64,000 nt of DNA from Humibacter albus DSM 18994. Lineage in GTDB: Bacteria > Actinomycetota > Actinomycetes > Actinomycetales > Microbacteriaceae. The DNA lies in assembly GCF_000421825.1 (NCBI RefSeq), contig NZ_ATXT01000018.1, positions 124,001 through 188,000 on the forward strand. The letters are read 5' to 3'. The notes beneath the pieces are model-generated. The model saw only the letters and a list, made by a program, of their open reading frames with translations, made no database searches and had not been told where the DNA came from. Shown here in pieces: positions 15,853 to 24,796 of the stretch. How positions within the stretch are numbered: the stretch's first letter is position 1; each line of letters opens with the position of its first letter. Position numbers and translations under genes: made by a program.

Positions 15853-16896
15853 TCACACCGCCGACGGCAATGTGTTGATCGCCCGGATCAGCCGGTGCAG
15901 ATCGCCCACCCGGAACTGATCGAGTCGCAGCGCGAGCCTGGGCAGTTCGAGTCTGTCGCCGTCGTGCCGCTCGGCTCGCAGCGGCGCGCTCTTCGCGATG
16001 CCGCCCTCGAGCGCGAGCTCTCCGAACTGCTCATTGAGCGACGCGACCTCGGCGTCCGACGGCTCGTGGTGCAGCCGCAGCACCAGGGTCTTCCCCACCC
16101 AGCGCAGCGAGTCGTAGTTACGCCAGAATCCGGTGATCTCCTCCACCGCGGTGTCGACGGAATCCGTCACCAGCACCCGGTCGAAGTCGTCGGGCGAGAT
16201 CACGCCGGCGGGGATGAGGTGCTCGCCGACGAAACGACGCAGGCCCGTCCAGAAGTCCCCGCCGGAGGCATCCAACAGGACGATCGGCGACGGCTCCGCC
16301 TTGCCGGTCTGCTGCAACGTGAGCAGCTCGAACATCTCGTCGAGCGTGCCGAAGCCGCCGGGCAGGCAGATGAAACCGCGCGACTCCTTCACGAGCATGA
16401 GCTTGCGGGTGAAGAAGTACTTCATGGTGACGACGTTCGGCTCGTCCTGCACTGCGGCATCCGGATGCTCCTCGAATGGCAGCCGGATCGACAGGCCGAG
16501 CGATCTCCCCGGTCCTGCTCCTTCGACGGCCGCCTGCATGATGCCGGGGCCGGCACCCGTCACGGCCATCCAGCCGCGCTCGGCCAGGGCCGCAGCAGCG
16601 TCGGAGGCCTGACGATAGAGCGGGTCCCTGTCGCGCGTGCGCGCCGAGCCGAAGATCGTCACCTTCGGAACGTCCGCATACGGCGCGAACAGGGCGAACG
16701 CCGCCCGCATCTCTTCGAGTGCCGCCGACACGATCTTGAGGTCGAGCCGTCCGGGGAGATCCATTCCGAGTCCGGCACCGGTGGCCAGGATGCGCAGCAC
16801 GAGGTCGCGATCCGCCCCGATGCCCGCCTCGGCGATCGCCGCCGTCAGCTCCTCGGCGACGGCCGGTGGGAGCAGATCGATCGGGTTGTCGGACAT
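15853..16896 (-). CDS. LOG family protein (cytokinin riboside phosphoribohydrolase-like)
   Basis: The 347-residue protein contains the LOG/lysine-decarboxylase-like motif PGGFGTLDEMFE, together with VTGAGPGIMQAA and a Rossmann-type nucleotide-binding core (about residues 75-260). LOG proteins cleave nucleoside 5'-monophosphates; the older label lysine decarboxylase is not supported by function. Extra N-terminal (1-70) and C-terminal (270-347) extensions make it longer than plant-type LOGs, as in the larger actinobacterial subgroup. It is 42 bases downstream of proS on the same strand and probably co-transcribed. Confidence 0.82.
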   Translation of the reverse strand: MSDNPIDLLPPAVAEELTAAIAEAGIGADRDLVLRILATGAGLGMDLPGRLDLKIVSAALEEMRAAFALFAPYADVPKVTIFGSARTRDRDPLYRQASDAAAALAERGWMAVTGAGPGIMQAAVEGAGPGRSLGLSIRLPFEEHPDAAVQDEPNVVTMKYFFTRKLMLVKESRGFICLPGGFGTLDEMFELLTLQQTGKAEPSPIVLLDASGGDFWTGLRRFVGEHLIPAGVISPDDFDRVLVTDSVDTAVEEITGFWRNYDSLRWVGKTLVLRLHHEPSDAEVASLNEQFGELALEGGIAKSAPLRAERHDGDRLELPRLALRLDQFRVGDLHRLIRAINTLPSAV

Positions 16897-16938
16897 GACT
16901 TCAGGATGTCACGCGGGCCGCAACGCCCAAGGCTGCGG

Positions 16939-18705
16939 TCAGTGCCCCAGCGCCGCCACGACATCGGCGACCGCCACCGGGGCACGCTCGCCGGATCGGC
17001 GGTCCCAGACCTCGACGACGCCGGCAGCGGCGTCCCGGCCGACGATGACGATGTGCGGCACTCCGACCAGTTCGGCGTCACCGAACTTCACGCCGGGCGA
17101 CACCTTGCGGCGGTCGTCGTAGAGCACGTCGAGACCGGATGCCTCCAGCGCGTCGACCACGCCGTCCGCGACCGAATACACCGCCTCGTCCTTGCCCGTG
17201 GCGACCACGTGCACGTCGAACGGGGCGACGGACTCCGGCCAGATCAGCCCCTTGGCGTCGTTGTTCTCCTCGGCGATGATCGCCAGAATGCGCGTGACGC
17301 CGATGCCGTAGGAGCCCATGGTGACGGTGACGAGCTTGCCGTTCTCGTCGAGTACCTTGAGCCCGAGCGCTTCCGCGTATTTGCGGCCGAGCTGGAAGAC
17401 GTGGCCGATCTCCATGCCGCGTGCCAGCTCCACGGGGCCGGAGCCGTCGGGCGCCGGATCGCCGGGGAGCACCTCGGCGACCTCGACCGTGGCATCCCAC
17501 GAGAAGTCGCGCCCCGCCACCAGGCCCAGCACATGCTTGCCGTCGATGTTGGCGCCGGTGACCCAGCCCGTGCCCTCGACGACACGGGGGTCGACGACGT
17601 AGCGGATGCCCGTGCTCGACTTCTCGCCGAGCACCGCGCCGTCGGGAGACCACGGTCCGATGTATCCCTTCACGAGGCCCGGGTTCTTGACGAAGTCCGC
17701 ATCGGTCGCCGGCTCCACCTCGGCGGGCGCGAACGCCACCTCGGCACGCTTGAGATCGACACCGCGATCGCCGGGCAGACCGACGACGACGAGCTCGCGG
17801 CTGCCGTCGAGGTTCGTGAGCGCCAGCACGACGTTCTTGAGCGTGTCGGGGGCCGCCCACGCGCGACCGTCCGGACGCGGGTGCTTCTCGTTCGCAATGG
17901 CGACGAGCGCCTCGATCGTCGGCGTGTTCGGAGTGTCGACCACCTGCTGGGGAGTGAGCTTCTCGTACGAGCGCGCCGGCGGCGCGGTCGCGACGTACGC
18001 CTCGACGTTGGCGGCGTAGCCTCCCGGCGACTGCACGAACGTGTCCTCGCCGACCGGTGTCGGGTGCAAGAACTCCTCGCTGCGCGAGCCGCCCATGGCA
18101 CCGGCGTCCGCCTTGACGATCACGTAGCTCAGGCCGAGGCGGGTGAAGATGCGCTCATAGGCGTCGCGCTGGGCCATGTAGCTGTCGTCGAGGCCGGCAT
18201 CGCTGACGTCGAAGGAGTAGGCATCCTTCATGGTGAACTCGCGGCCGCGCAGCAGGCCGGCACGAGGACGCGCCTCGTCGCGGTACTTGTCCTGGATTTG
18301 ATAGATCGTGAGCGGGAGGTCCTTGTACGACGAGTACAAGTCCTTCACGAGCAAGGTGAAGGCCTCTTCGTGCGTGGGCGCGAGCAGGTAGTCGCCGCCC
18401 TTGCGGTCCTGCAGGCGGAACAGCAGGTCGCCGTACTCCTCCCACCGACCGGTGGCCTCGTAGGCCTCCCGCGGCATCAGCGCCGGAAAGTGCACCTCCT
18501 GAGCGCCCGCCGCGGCCATCTCCTCGCGGATCACCCGCTCGATCTTGGCCTTCACTCGCAGCCCGAGCGGCAGCCAGGCGAAGATGCCGGCTGCCTGCCG
18601 CCGGATGTAACCGGCACGCACGAGCAGCTTGTGGCTCGCCACCTCGGCATCGGAGGGATCCTCACGGAGAGTACGCAGAAAGAAGTTGCTCAGACGGGTC
18701 GCCAC
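16939..18705 (-). CDS. proS: Prolyl-tRNA synthetase, bacterial type
   Basis: ProRS charges tRNA-Pro. The 588-residue protein has the class II catalytic domain with motif 2 ([21 protein letters not shown], seen near residue 140-160). An editing/INS domain follows (about 225-400), then motif 3 ([12 protein letters not shown]), and the C-terminal anticodon-binding domain. Length and the INS domain identify the bacterial (E. coli-like) type. The frame is open upstream. GTG 18705 gives the usual [14 protein letters not shown]-terminus and lies eight bases after a TAAGCT box. GTG 18711 is the alternative. Confidence 0.95.
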   Translation of the reverse strand: MATRLSNFFLRTLREDPSDAEVASHKLLVRAGYIRRQAAGIFAWLPLGLRVKAKIERVIREEMAAAGAQEVHFPALMPREAYEATGRWEEYGDLLFRLQDRKGGDYLLAPTHEEAFTLLVKDLYSSYKDLPLTIYQIQDKYRDEARPRAGLLRGREFTMKDAYSFDVSDAGLDDSYMAQRDAYERIFTRLGLSYVIVKADAGAMGGSRSEEFLHPTPVGEDTFVQSPGGYAANVEAYVATAPPARSYEKLTPQQVVDTPNTPTIEALVAIANEKHPRPDGRAWAAPDTLKNVVLALTNLDGSRELVVVGLPGDRGVDLKRAEVAFAPAEVEPATDADFVKNPGLVKGYIGPWSPDGAVLGEKSSTGIRYVVDPRVVEGTGWVTGANIDGKHVLGLVAGRDFSWDATVEVAEVLPGDPAPDGSGPVELARGMEIGHVFQLGRKYAEALGLKVLDENGKLVTVTMGSYGIGVTRILAIIAEENNDAKGLIWPESVAPFDVHVVATGKDEAVYSVADGVVDALEASGLDVLYDDRRKVSPGVKFGDAELVGVPHIVIVGRDAAAGVVEVWDRRSGERAPVAVADVVAALGH

Positions 18706-18756
18706 GAGCACCAAGCTTATTCGTCCCGGCCGCCCTGCCTGTTCGCTGAGAGTCGA

Positions 18757-18822
18757 GGGCTCGGCGGCCTTGCCATTCCGGCTCGGCAGCCTTGACGTTC
18801 CGGCTCGGCGGCCGTGCCGTTC
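18757..18822. repeat. Three 22-bp tandem repeats in the proS/pcp promoter gap
   Basis: A unit beginning CGGCTCGGCGGCCTTG occurs three times in tandem with a few mismatches (about 18757-18778, 18779-18800, 18801-18822). It is followed by two copies of an AACGCACRTGGCGT word. The array lies between the divergent starts of proS (18705) and pcp (18922). It may be a regulatory site array or a neutral minisatellite. Confidence 0.65.
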
Positions 18823-18921
18823 AGAAGAACGCACGTGGCGTCGAACGCACATGGCGTTCGGCGACCGGTACGTACTTCGAGAGCGCAGGGTGCGGGAGGG
18901 GCGACGACCTACCCTGAGCAT

Positions 18922-19554
18922 GTGACCACCGCACTCGTGACAGGCTTCGAACCCTTCGCGGGCGATGCCCGCAATCCGTCCGCCGAGGCCGTTCACCTTC
19001 TCGCCGAGTCCTGGGACGGACCCGAGATGCTCGTCACGGCGGTGCTCCCCACGGCGTTCGGGTCCAGCACCGAACGGCTCGCACAGCTGCTCGCCCAGCA
19101 CTCCCCCGACGTCGTCATCGCGACAGGGCTCGCCGGTGGCCGCGCGTGGATCACGCCGGAGCGCGTGGCGGTCAACCTCATCGACGCACGTGTGCCCGAC
19201 AACGCGGGCGAGCAGCCGGTCGACGAACCATCGCTCGCCGGCGCCCCCGCGGCATACTTCAGCGGCCTCCCCGTGAAGGCGATCGTGAACGCCGTAGCGG
19301 CCGCCGGCATCCCGGCACGAGAGTCACTGAGCGCCGGCGCGTTCGTGTGCAACCACGTCTTCTTCCGCCTGATGGATGCCGTCGCGCTACGTTCCGCAGA
19401 CGCTCCGCCCGCTGACCGCCTGGTGCACGCCGGCTTCATCCACGTGCCATGGGCCGACGGCTTCGGCGGCCCGGCGGATGCCCCGACCCTGCCGATCGAG
19501 GACATCGAACGCGCCCTGCGCATCGCCCTGCGCGTCACGCTGGATCAGGGTTGA
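18922..19554 (+). CDS. pcp: Pyroglutamyl-peptidase I
   Basis: The enzyme removes N-terminal pyroglutamate from peptides in the cytoplasm. The 210-residue protein has all three catalytic parts of family C15: Glu in ITPERVAVN (about residue 79), the nucleophilic Cys in AFVCNHVFF (about 143) and His in AGFIHVPW (about 175). The start [14 protein letters not shown] is typical. GTG 18922 lies six bases after a TACCCT box (18910-18915) and is preferred over longer starts. It stands alone between proS and a toxin-antitoxin pair. Confidence 0.93.
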   Translation: MTTALVTGFEPFAGDARNPSAEAVHLLAESWDGPEMLVTAVLPTAFGSSTERLAQLLAQHSPDVVIATGLAGGRAWITPERVAVNLIDARVPDNAGEQPVDEPSLAGAPAAYFSGLPVKAIVNAVAAAGIPARESLSAGAFVCNHVFFRLMDAVALRSADAPPADRLVHAGFIHVPWADGFGGPADAPTLPIEDIERALRIALRVTLDQG

Positions 19555-19622
19555 GTCGCGTCTTCTCGTCCACAACGATGTGATTCGCGACGTTCTCCCG
19601 GAGATCTCGCCATAAGCCGCGT

Positions 19623-19640
19623 GGTATCAGTCGCGATACC
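19623..19640. promoter_or_regulatory. Operator-like palindrome before the antitoxin gene
   Basis: GGTATC (19623-19628), AGTCGC, GATACC (19635-19640) form a perfect 6-6-6 inverted repeat ending three bases before the antitoxin start. Autorepression by a ribbon-helix-helix type antitoxin, alone or with its toxin, commonly uses such sites. Confidence 0.6.
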
Positions 19641-19642
19641 AT

Positions 19643-19858
19643 ATGTTCATGGCCATGACACTCCGCTTGACAGACGACGAGACCGAGGCGCTGCGCCGAC
19701 GCGCAGCGCGCGAGAACCGATCCATGCAGGAGGTCGCCCGCGAGGCGGTACGTCGATACATCGAGTCGACGAGCAAGCGCGAGGTCCTCGACGACGCGAT
19801 CGACAACACGATGTCGCTCTACGGCGACGCGCTGAGACGACTGGGCGCGGAGGAGTGA
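19643..19858 (+). CDS. Small antitoxin (ribbon-helix-helix-like) of a Doc-type pair
   Basis: This 71-residue protein has an N-terminal strand MTLRLTDDETEAL followed by a helix with RSMQEVAREAVRRYIE, the pattern of CopG/RHH-like antitoxins. A polar C-terminal tail (residues 45-71) probably wraps the toxin. Several in-frame ATGs exist (19643, 19649, 19655); the last would start directly at MTLRLT. Its stop overlaps the toxin's GTG start by four bases, so the two are co-translated. The palindrome just upstream suggests autoregulation. Confidence 0.7.
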   Translation: MFMAMTLRLTDDETEALRRRAARENRSMQEVAREAVRRYIESTSKREVLDDAIDNTMSLYGDALRRLGAEE

Positions 19859-20235
19859 TCTACCTCGACCTCGACGATCTGATTCACCTGGCGTCGGTTC
19901 TTCTCGCCGGAGAACCGCCCGTGCGAGATCTCGGACTTCTCGAGTCTGCGCTTGCACGCCCTGCCGCGAGCTACCAGGGCGAGAAGCTCTATGCGACCCC
20001 GGCGCTCAAGGCCGCCGCTCTCATGCACTCGATCGCCAAGAATCACGCCCTCGTGGACGGCAACAAGCGGCTCTCGCTGGCCTCGATGCACGCGTTCCTC
20101 TGGATGAACGGTTATCGGCTCACGATGACCAACGACGAGGCTTTCGTTTTCACGAAACGGGTGGCGTCGGGCGAATTCGACGACGTCGAGCGGATCGCCG
20201 CCGTGCTCGACAAACACCTTCGCGTGCGATCGTGA
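19855..20235 (+). CDS. Fic/Doc family toxin (death-on-curing-like)
   Basis: This 126-residue protein has the Doc fold core with the catalytic motif HALVDGNKRLSLA (about residue 60). It corresponds to the family's HxFx(D/E)(G/A)NKR loop, although the Phe is Leu here. Doc kinases inactivate EF-Tu by phosphorylation; other Fic proteins transfer AMP. Which reaction applies cannot be told from the sequence. GTG 19855 overlaps the antitoxin stop by four bases and gives the typical IYLDLDDLIHLA start. The pair is a small stability or stress module next to ispG. Confidence 0.82.
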   Translation: MIYLDLDDLIHLASVLLAGEPPVRDLGLLESALARPAASYQGEKLYATPALKAAALMHSIAKNHALVDGNKRLSLASMHAFLWMNGYRLTMTNDEAFVFTKRVASGEFDDVERIAAVLDKHLRVRS

Positions 20236-20283
20236 GGCTCGGCGTCGTGGGCCTCGCCCGGTGCCGACGTTCCGGTGACTCGC

Positions 20284-21438
20284 TCAGTTCCCGACGTTGA
20301 CGACGGGCTCGCCGAGCGGAGCATCCTCGCCCATCTCGGCCGCGATGCGGTTGGCCTCCGCGATCAGGGTCTCGACGATCTCCGATTCCGGCACCGTCTT
20401 GATGACCTCGCCCTTGACGAAGATCTGACCCTTGCCGTTGCCGGATGCCACGCCCAGGTCGGCCTCACGCGCCTCGCCCGGTCCGTTCACGACGCAGCCC
20501 ATCACGGCAACGCGGAGCGGAACGCTCATGCCCTGCAGGCCCTCGGTGACACTGTTCGCCAGCGAGTAGACATCCACCTGCGCTCGGCCGCACGACGGGC
20601 ACGAGACGATCTCGAGCTTGCGCTCGCGCAGGTTCAACGACTGCAGGATCTGCAGTCCGACCTTGACCTCCTCGACCGGCGGCGCGGAGAGCGAGACGCG
20701 GATGGTGTCGCCGATCCCCTCTGCCAGCAGGATGCCGAACGCGGTCGCCGACTTGATGGTGCCCTGGAACGCCGGACCGGCCTCGGTCACGCCGAGGTGC
20801 AAGGGCCAGTCGCCCCGCTCGGCGAGCTGGCGGTACGCCTTCACCATCACGATCGGATCGTTGTGCTTGACGGAGATCTTGAAGTCGTGGAAGTCGTGCT
20901 CCTCGAACAGGCTCGCCTCCCACACCGCGGACTCGACGAGCGCCTCGGCCGTGGGCTTGCCGTACTTCTGCAGGATGCTCGGCTCCAGCGAGCCCGCGTT
21001 GACGCCGATGCGCAGGGAGACGCCGGCTTCCTTCGCACGCCGGGCGATCTCGCCGACCTGGTCGTCGAACTTGCGGATGTTGCCGGGGTTGACGCGCACC
21101 GCCGCACAGCCCGCGTCGATCGCTGCGTACACATAATTCGGCTGGAAGTGGATGTCGGCGATCACCGGGATCTGACTCTTCTTCGCGATGATCGGCAGCG
21201 CCTCGGCGTCGTCGCGACTCGGCACGGCCACCCGCACGATGTCGCATCCGGATGCCGTCAACTCCGCGATCTGCTGCAGCGTCGCGTTGATGTTCGTGGT
21301 CGGCGTCGTGCACATCGACTGCACGCTCACCGGTGCGTCGCCGCCGACGAGAACCTTTCCCACCTTGATCTGCCGCGATTTGCGGCGAGGATGGAGGACT
21401 TCGGGGACCTTGGGCATACCGAGATTCACTGCTGGCAC
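20284..21438 (-). CDS. ispG: 4-hydroxy-3-methylbut-2-en-1-yl diphosphate synthase (IspG)
   Basis: IspG carries out the penultimate step of the MEP isoprenoid pathway, using a [4Fe-4S] cluster. The 384-residue protein has the N-terminal TIM-barrel part with [12 protein letters not shown] near residue 38. The C-terminal cluster ligands are in CPSCGR (about 280) and [10 protein letters not shown] (about 315). Both Cys pairs and the Glu of the last motif are intact. The GTG start at 21438 follows a TAGACT box by seven bases, indicating a leaderless mRNA. The pathway enzyme dxr lies 10 kb away. Confidence 0.95.
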   Translation of the reverse strand: MPAVNLGMPKVPEVLHPRRKSRQIKVGKVLVGGDAPVSVQSMCTTPTTNINATLQQIAELTASGCDIVRVAVPSRDDAEALPIIAKKSQIPVIADIHFQPNYVYAAIDAGCAAVRVNPGNIRKFDDQVGEIARRAKEAGVSLRIGVNAGSLEPSILQKYGKPTAEALVESAVWEASLFEEHDFHDFKISVKHNDPIVMVKAYRQLAERGDWPLHLGVTEAGPAFQGTIKSATAFGILLAEGIGDTIRVSLSAPPVEEVKVGLQILQSLNLRERKLEIVSCPSCGRAQVDVYSLANSVTEGLQGMSVPLRVAVMGCVVNGPGEAREADLGVASGNGKGQIFVKGEVIKTVPESEIVETLIAEANRIAAEMGEDAPLGEPVVNVGN

Positions 21439-21502
21439 GGCACTCAGTCTAGGTCGCTGGACCGGACCGAGTCTGGGCGCGCAGGTGCACGCCGGAGCGC
21501 GC

Positions 21503-22138
21503 TCACAGTGCGATTTCGAGGTGGGGTTCGGTGGCTGTGGTGACCTGGTCGACGCTGACGCCGGGTGCGAGTTCGACCAGGCGTAGTCCGGTGTCGGTCA
21601 CGTCGATGACGGCGAGATCGGTGATGATGCGGTCGACGACACCCTTGCCGGTCAGCGGAAGGCTGCACTCGTTCACGATCTTGGGACTGCCGTCCTTCGC
21701 TACGTGTTCCATCAGCACGATCACCCTTCGCGCACCGTGCACGAGATCCATCGCACCCCCGGGACCCTTGACCATCTTCCCCGGAATCATCCAGTTCGCC
21801 AGATCACCGTGGGCAGACACCTGCATCGCACCCAGGATCGCCGCATCGATCTTGCCGCCACGGATCATCCCGAAACTCATCGCCGAATCGAAAAACGCCG
21901 CACCCGGCAGCAACGTCACCGTCTCCTTGCCCGCGTTGATCAGATCCGGATCCACCGCATCCTCGGCAGGGTACGGACCCACCCCGAGGATCCCGTTCTC
22001 CGATTGGAGCACGACCGTCACCTGCTCAGGAACATAATTCGGCACCAACGTCGGCAACCCGATCCCCAAGTTCACATAACCACCGTCGGGCAGTTCCCGC
22101 GCCGCCCGAGCCGCCATCTGCTGACGAGTCAGACCCAT
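21503..22138 (-). CDS. scoB: 3-oxoacid CoA-transferase subunit B
   Basis: Subunit B carries the active-site glutamate in SENGILG (about residue 47), where a CoA thioester forms during transfer from succinyl-CoA to a 3-oxoacid. The 211-residue length, the [10 protein letters not shown] start region and the [10 protein letters not shown] motif fit. It starts three bases after the stop of scoA. Codons end in T or G (for example GGT, GTT, TTG) more than in neighbouring genes, which suggests a different origin for the pair. The physiological substrate could be acetoacetate or 3-oxoadipate. Confidence 0.88.
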   Translation of the reverse strand: MGLTRQQMAARAARELPDGGYVNLGIGLPTLVPNYVPEQVTVVLQSENGILGVGPYPAEDAVDPDLINAGKETVTLLPGAAFFDSAMSFGMIRGGKIDAAILGAMQVSAHGDLANWMIPGKMVKGPGGAMDLVHGARRVIVLMEHVAKDGSPKIVNECSLPLTGKGVVDRIITDLAVIDVTDTGLRLVELAPGVSVDQVTTATEPHLEIAL

Positions 22139-22141
22139 CGC

Positions 22142-22921
22142 CTACGCCTCCGTCCCCGCACGCACCGTACGCCGTTCGATCCGCTTCTCGATATCGGTGC
22201 CGACCCCAACCACCCGGTGCACGAACGCACCAGGCAAATGCACCCGATCCGGATCGATCGACCCCGGCTCCACCAGTTCCTCCACCTCGGCAATACACAC
22301 GCGGCCGGCCATCGCCGCCAGCGGCGAGAAATTGCGTGCCGACTCATGGAAGACCAGATTGCCGTGCCAATCTCCGAGCCGAGCATGCACCAAAGCGAAA
22401 TCGGTGCAGATCGCCTCCTCGAGCACGAACTCCTTCTCCACCCCGTCCACCTCGAACCGGCGAACGTGTTTCGGCCGCGAGACCACGGCCACCGTCCCGT
22501 CCGGGCCGTACCGCAACGGCAAACCACCCTCGGCCATCTGCGTGCCCACCCCGGTCTGCGTGAAGAAACCCGCGATACCACTGCCCCCAGCGCGCAGCTT
22601 CTCCGCCAACGTGCCCTGCGGCGTCAACTCCACCTCCAGCTCACCCGAAAGGAACTGACGCTCGAACTCCTTGTTCTCCCCCACATACGACGACGTCATC
22701 TTCGCGATGCGCCGCGCCGCCAACAAGACACCCAAACCCCAGTCATCCACACCGCAGTTATTGCTCACCACCGAAAGCCCACCAACGCCGACATCCAACA
22801 ACGCCCGAATCAGAACCATCGGATTACCACACAACCCGAAACCACCCACCGCAAGACTCGCCCCCTCCGGGACGTCCGCCACCGCCTGCGCCGCGCTACC
22901 GAAACGCTTATCCATCGTCAT
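22142..22921 (-). CDS. scoA: 3-oxoacid CoA-transferase subunit A
   Basis: The 259-residue protein has the family I CoA-transferase subunit A signature: GGFGLCGNP near residue 26, VSNNCGVDDWGLG near 53, and the MTSSYVGENKEFE segment. The start at 22921 is supported by an AAGGAGG site ten bases upstream. A second ATG six bases inside is possible. A hand count of one 60-base line (22741-22800) gives 55% GC, lower than most of the window, and T-ending codons are frequent. The pair lies between ispG and rseP, which are commonly close in related genomes. Confidence 0.88.
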   Translation of the reverse strand: MTMDKRFGSAAQAVADVPEGASLAVGGFGLCGNPMVLIRALLDVGVGGLSVVSNNCGVDDWGLGVLLAARRIAKMTSSYVGENKEFERQFLSGELEVELTPQGTLAEKLRAGGSGIAGFFTQTGVGTQMAEGGLPLRYGPDGTVAVVSRPKHVRRFEVDGVEKEFVLEEAICTDFALVHARLGDWHGNLVFHESARNFSPLAAMAGRVCIAEVEELVEPGSIDPDRVHLPGAFVHRVVGVGTDIEKRIERRTVRAGTEA

Positions 22922-23114
22922 GCCCGTTCAGCCTCCTTGCTGTGGGACGTTCGCTGTGGGGATGTGCGCCCTCTGAAGAATTCTTGCAGCGAACCGCCCC
23001 CGATCGGCAATGACCTGCGCGGACTCTGCGTCCGGCGTGCCGGAAATCGCCGTTCGCGTGCACCCGCGGCGCCGCAATGCCGTGACAATGCCATGGCGCG
23101 ACGAGAAACGCCAC

Positions 23115-23144
23115 AACCGCAACCGCAACCGCAACCGCAACCGC
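23115..23144. repeat. Five tandem copies of AACCGC
   Basis: The hexamer AACCGC is repeated five times without mismatch, beginning 18 bases beyond the end of rseP (minus-strand stop at 23162). It lies in a 240-base gap with no gene. It is a simple-sequence tract able to vary in length by slippage. Confidence 0.9.
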
Positions 23145-23161
23145 AGACTGCAGCAGAAGGC

Positions 23162-24550
23162 TCAGCCCGGCAGCGAGATCGGCTTGACGATGTCGGCGTA
23201 GGCCAGAAGAAGACTCATGGCTCCGAGCACGATGATCACCGCGTAGGTGACAGGCATGAGCCGCGCCATGTCCACGGGTTTCGGCGACGCTCCGCGTCGC
23301 GTCGCCTTGAACCAGCCTCGCTTGATCCACTCCCAGACCGCGCCTGCGATGTGCCCTCCATCGAGAGGCAGCAACGGCACCATGTTGAAGACGAAGAGTG
23401 CCAGGTTGAGCGAGGCGAGCAGGCTCAGCATGAGCTGGATCTTCGAGACGAACGCGTACGACGTGCTGTCGGCGATCTCACCCGCCATGCGACCGACACC
23501 CACGATGCCCACGGGACTGGACGCCGAACGCTCCTCGGACCCGAACGCGGCGTTCCAGATGCCCACCATGCGCTCGGGGAGATTGATGAACACGCCGAAG
23601 ACCTGTCCGAGCTGGTCGCCGGTGGTGGTGACGGCCGTCCCGAGAGACTGCGGCTGGTACTCGATCGTCGGCGAGATGCCGATCATGCCGACCGTCTCGG
23701 TGGTCGTCTTACCCGTCTTCTCGTCGGTGACCTCGTTGGTCGTGGCCTTCGGGGTCACGCTCAGCACGAGTTCCTTGCCGTCGCGCTCGACGACGACGGG
23801 GACCCTCTGGCCTGCGGTGCCCTCGATCTTGGTGGCGAGCTGCTGCCAGCCGGTGATGGCTGCACCGTTGTACTCGACGACCCTGTCGCCGGATTTCAAG
23901 CCCGCCGCGGCCGCAGGCGATTCCTCGTCCGATGACGAGCAGGTCGTGCTGGTCGAGGCAGCGGGCTTGAGGCACTCCGAGACGGCCTGCACCGTGGTGC
24001 TGTAGCCCTGCACGCCGATGCCGCACAACATGATCGCGATGATCACGAACGCGATCACGAGGTTCATGAAGGGTCCGGCGAACATCACGATGATGCGCTT
24101 GAACGGGTGCAGCAGATAGAACGCGCGGTGCTCTTCGCCGGCGGGAATCGTCTCCGCGCTCGCCTCGCGGGCCTCCTGCGCCATCGTGCCGAGCACGCTC
24201 CTGCGCGTGCCCGCGCGTTCCTCGGCGGGCGCACCGATGCCGCCGTCGGTGGTGACGAGCGAGTTGTAGAAGCCGGTGGAGGCATCCCTGGCCGCTTCTC
24301 CCGGATGCCGGGGCGGGAACATCCCGATCATCGCGATGTAGCCGCCGAACGGCAGCATCTTGATGCCGTACTCCGTCTCGCCTCGACGGAACGAGAAGAC
24401 CGTCTTGCCGAAGCCGATCATGTACTGCGTCACCTTGACGCCGAACGCCTTCGCTGCCGTGAGATGCCCGAGCTCGTGCAGCGCGATCGACACGGCGAGA
24501 CCGATCAGGAAGATCAGCACGCCGACGATGAAGGGCAGCACGGATGACAT
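23162..24550 (-). CDS. rseP: RseP-type site-2 membrane metalloprotease
   Basis: Site-2 proteases cut membrane-bound anti-sigma factors or signal peptides within the bilayer. The 462-residue protein has the zinc site HELGH at residues 25-29 in the first membrane segment. A PDZ domain with AAAAGLKSGDRVVEYNG follows (about 205-290), then the third zinc ligand motif VPLLPLDGGHI near 385. A long Ala/Glu-rich cytoplasmic loop (about 80-130) is inserted before the second helix, as in actinobacterial Rip1 relatives. A TACGAT box (24557-24562) sits six bases before the start. It is normally next to dxr, which here lies 7 kb away. Confidence 0.93.
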   Translation of the reverse strand: MSSVLPFIVGVLIFLIGLAVSIALHELGHLTAAKAFGVKVTQYMIGFGKTVFSFRRGETEYGIKMLPFGGYIAMIGMFPPRHPGEAARDASTGFYNSLVTTDGGIGAPAEERAGTRRSVLGTMAQEAREASAETIPAGEEHRAFYLLHPFKRIIVMFAGPFMNLVIAFVIIAIMLCGIGVQGYSTTVQAVSECLKPAASTSTTCSSSDEESPAAAAGLKSGDRVVEYNGAAITGWQQLATKIEGTAGQRVPVVVERDGKELVLSVTPKATTNEVTDEKTGKTTTETVGMIGISPTIEYQPQSLGTAVTTTGDQLGQVFGVFINLPERMVGIWNAAFGSEERSASSPVGIVGVGRMAGEIADSTSYAFVSKIQLMLSLLASLNLALFVFNMVPLLPLDGGHIAGAVWEWIKRGWFKATRRGASPKPVDMARLMPVTYAVIIVLGAMSLLLAYADIVKPISLPG

Positions 24551-24796
24551 GAAGAAATCGTAGCCAGACGCTCCTGGGGGATGCCCGGACGATCGGAGTA
24601 GGCATGGCGATCTGTGTGCTCGCGCTCACGAAACCCATAACCACGTCACGTTAGGGTGAGCATGCTGATGCCCGCGCGTGCGGCGCTCTCAGCGCGCCCC
24701 GGGCAGTGTCGACGCTCGCTTCGAGCATCTCGTGCGGTCGACCGATGCCGCTTCGCGGGCGATTCCGACGCTCCCCCTGATCGAAGAGGACGGCAG

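Noticed and set aside
15250-18795. Plus-strand open frame of 1181 codons across DUF1206, LOG and proS
   Set aside because: It runs antisense to LOG and proS, both with clear motifs, and its translation is Arg/Gly/Asp/Val-rich shadow sequence with no domain.
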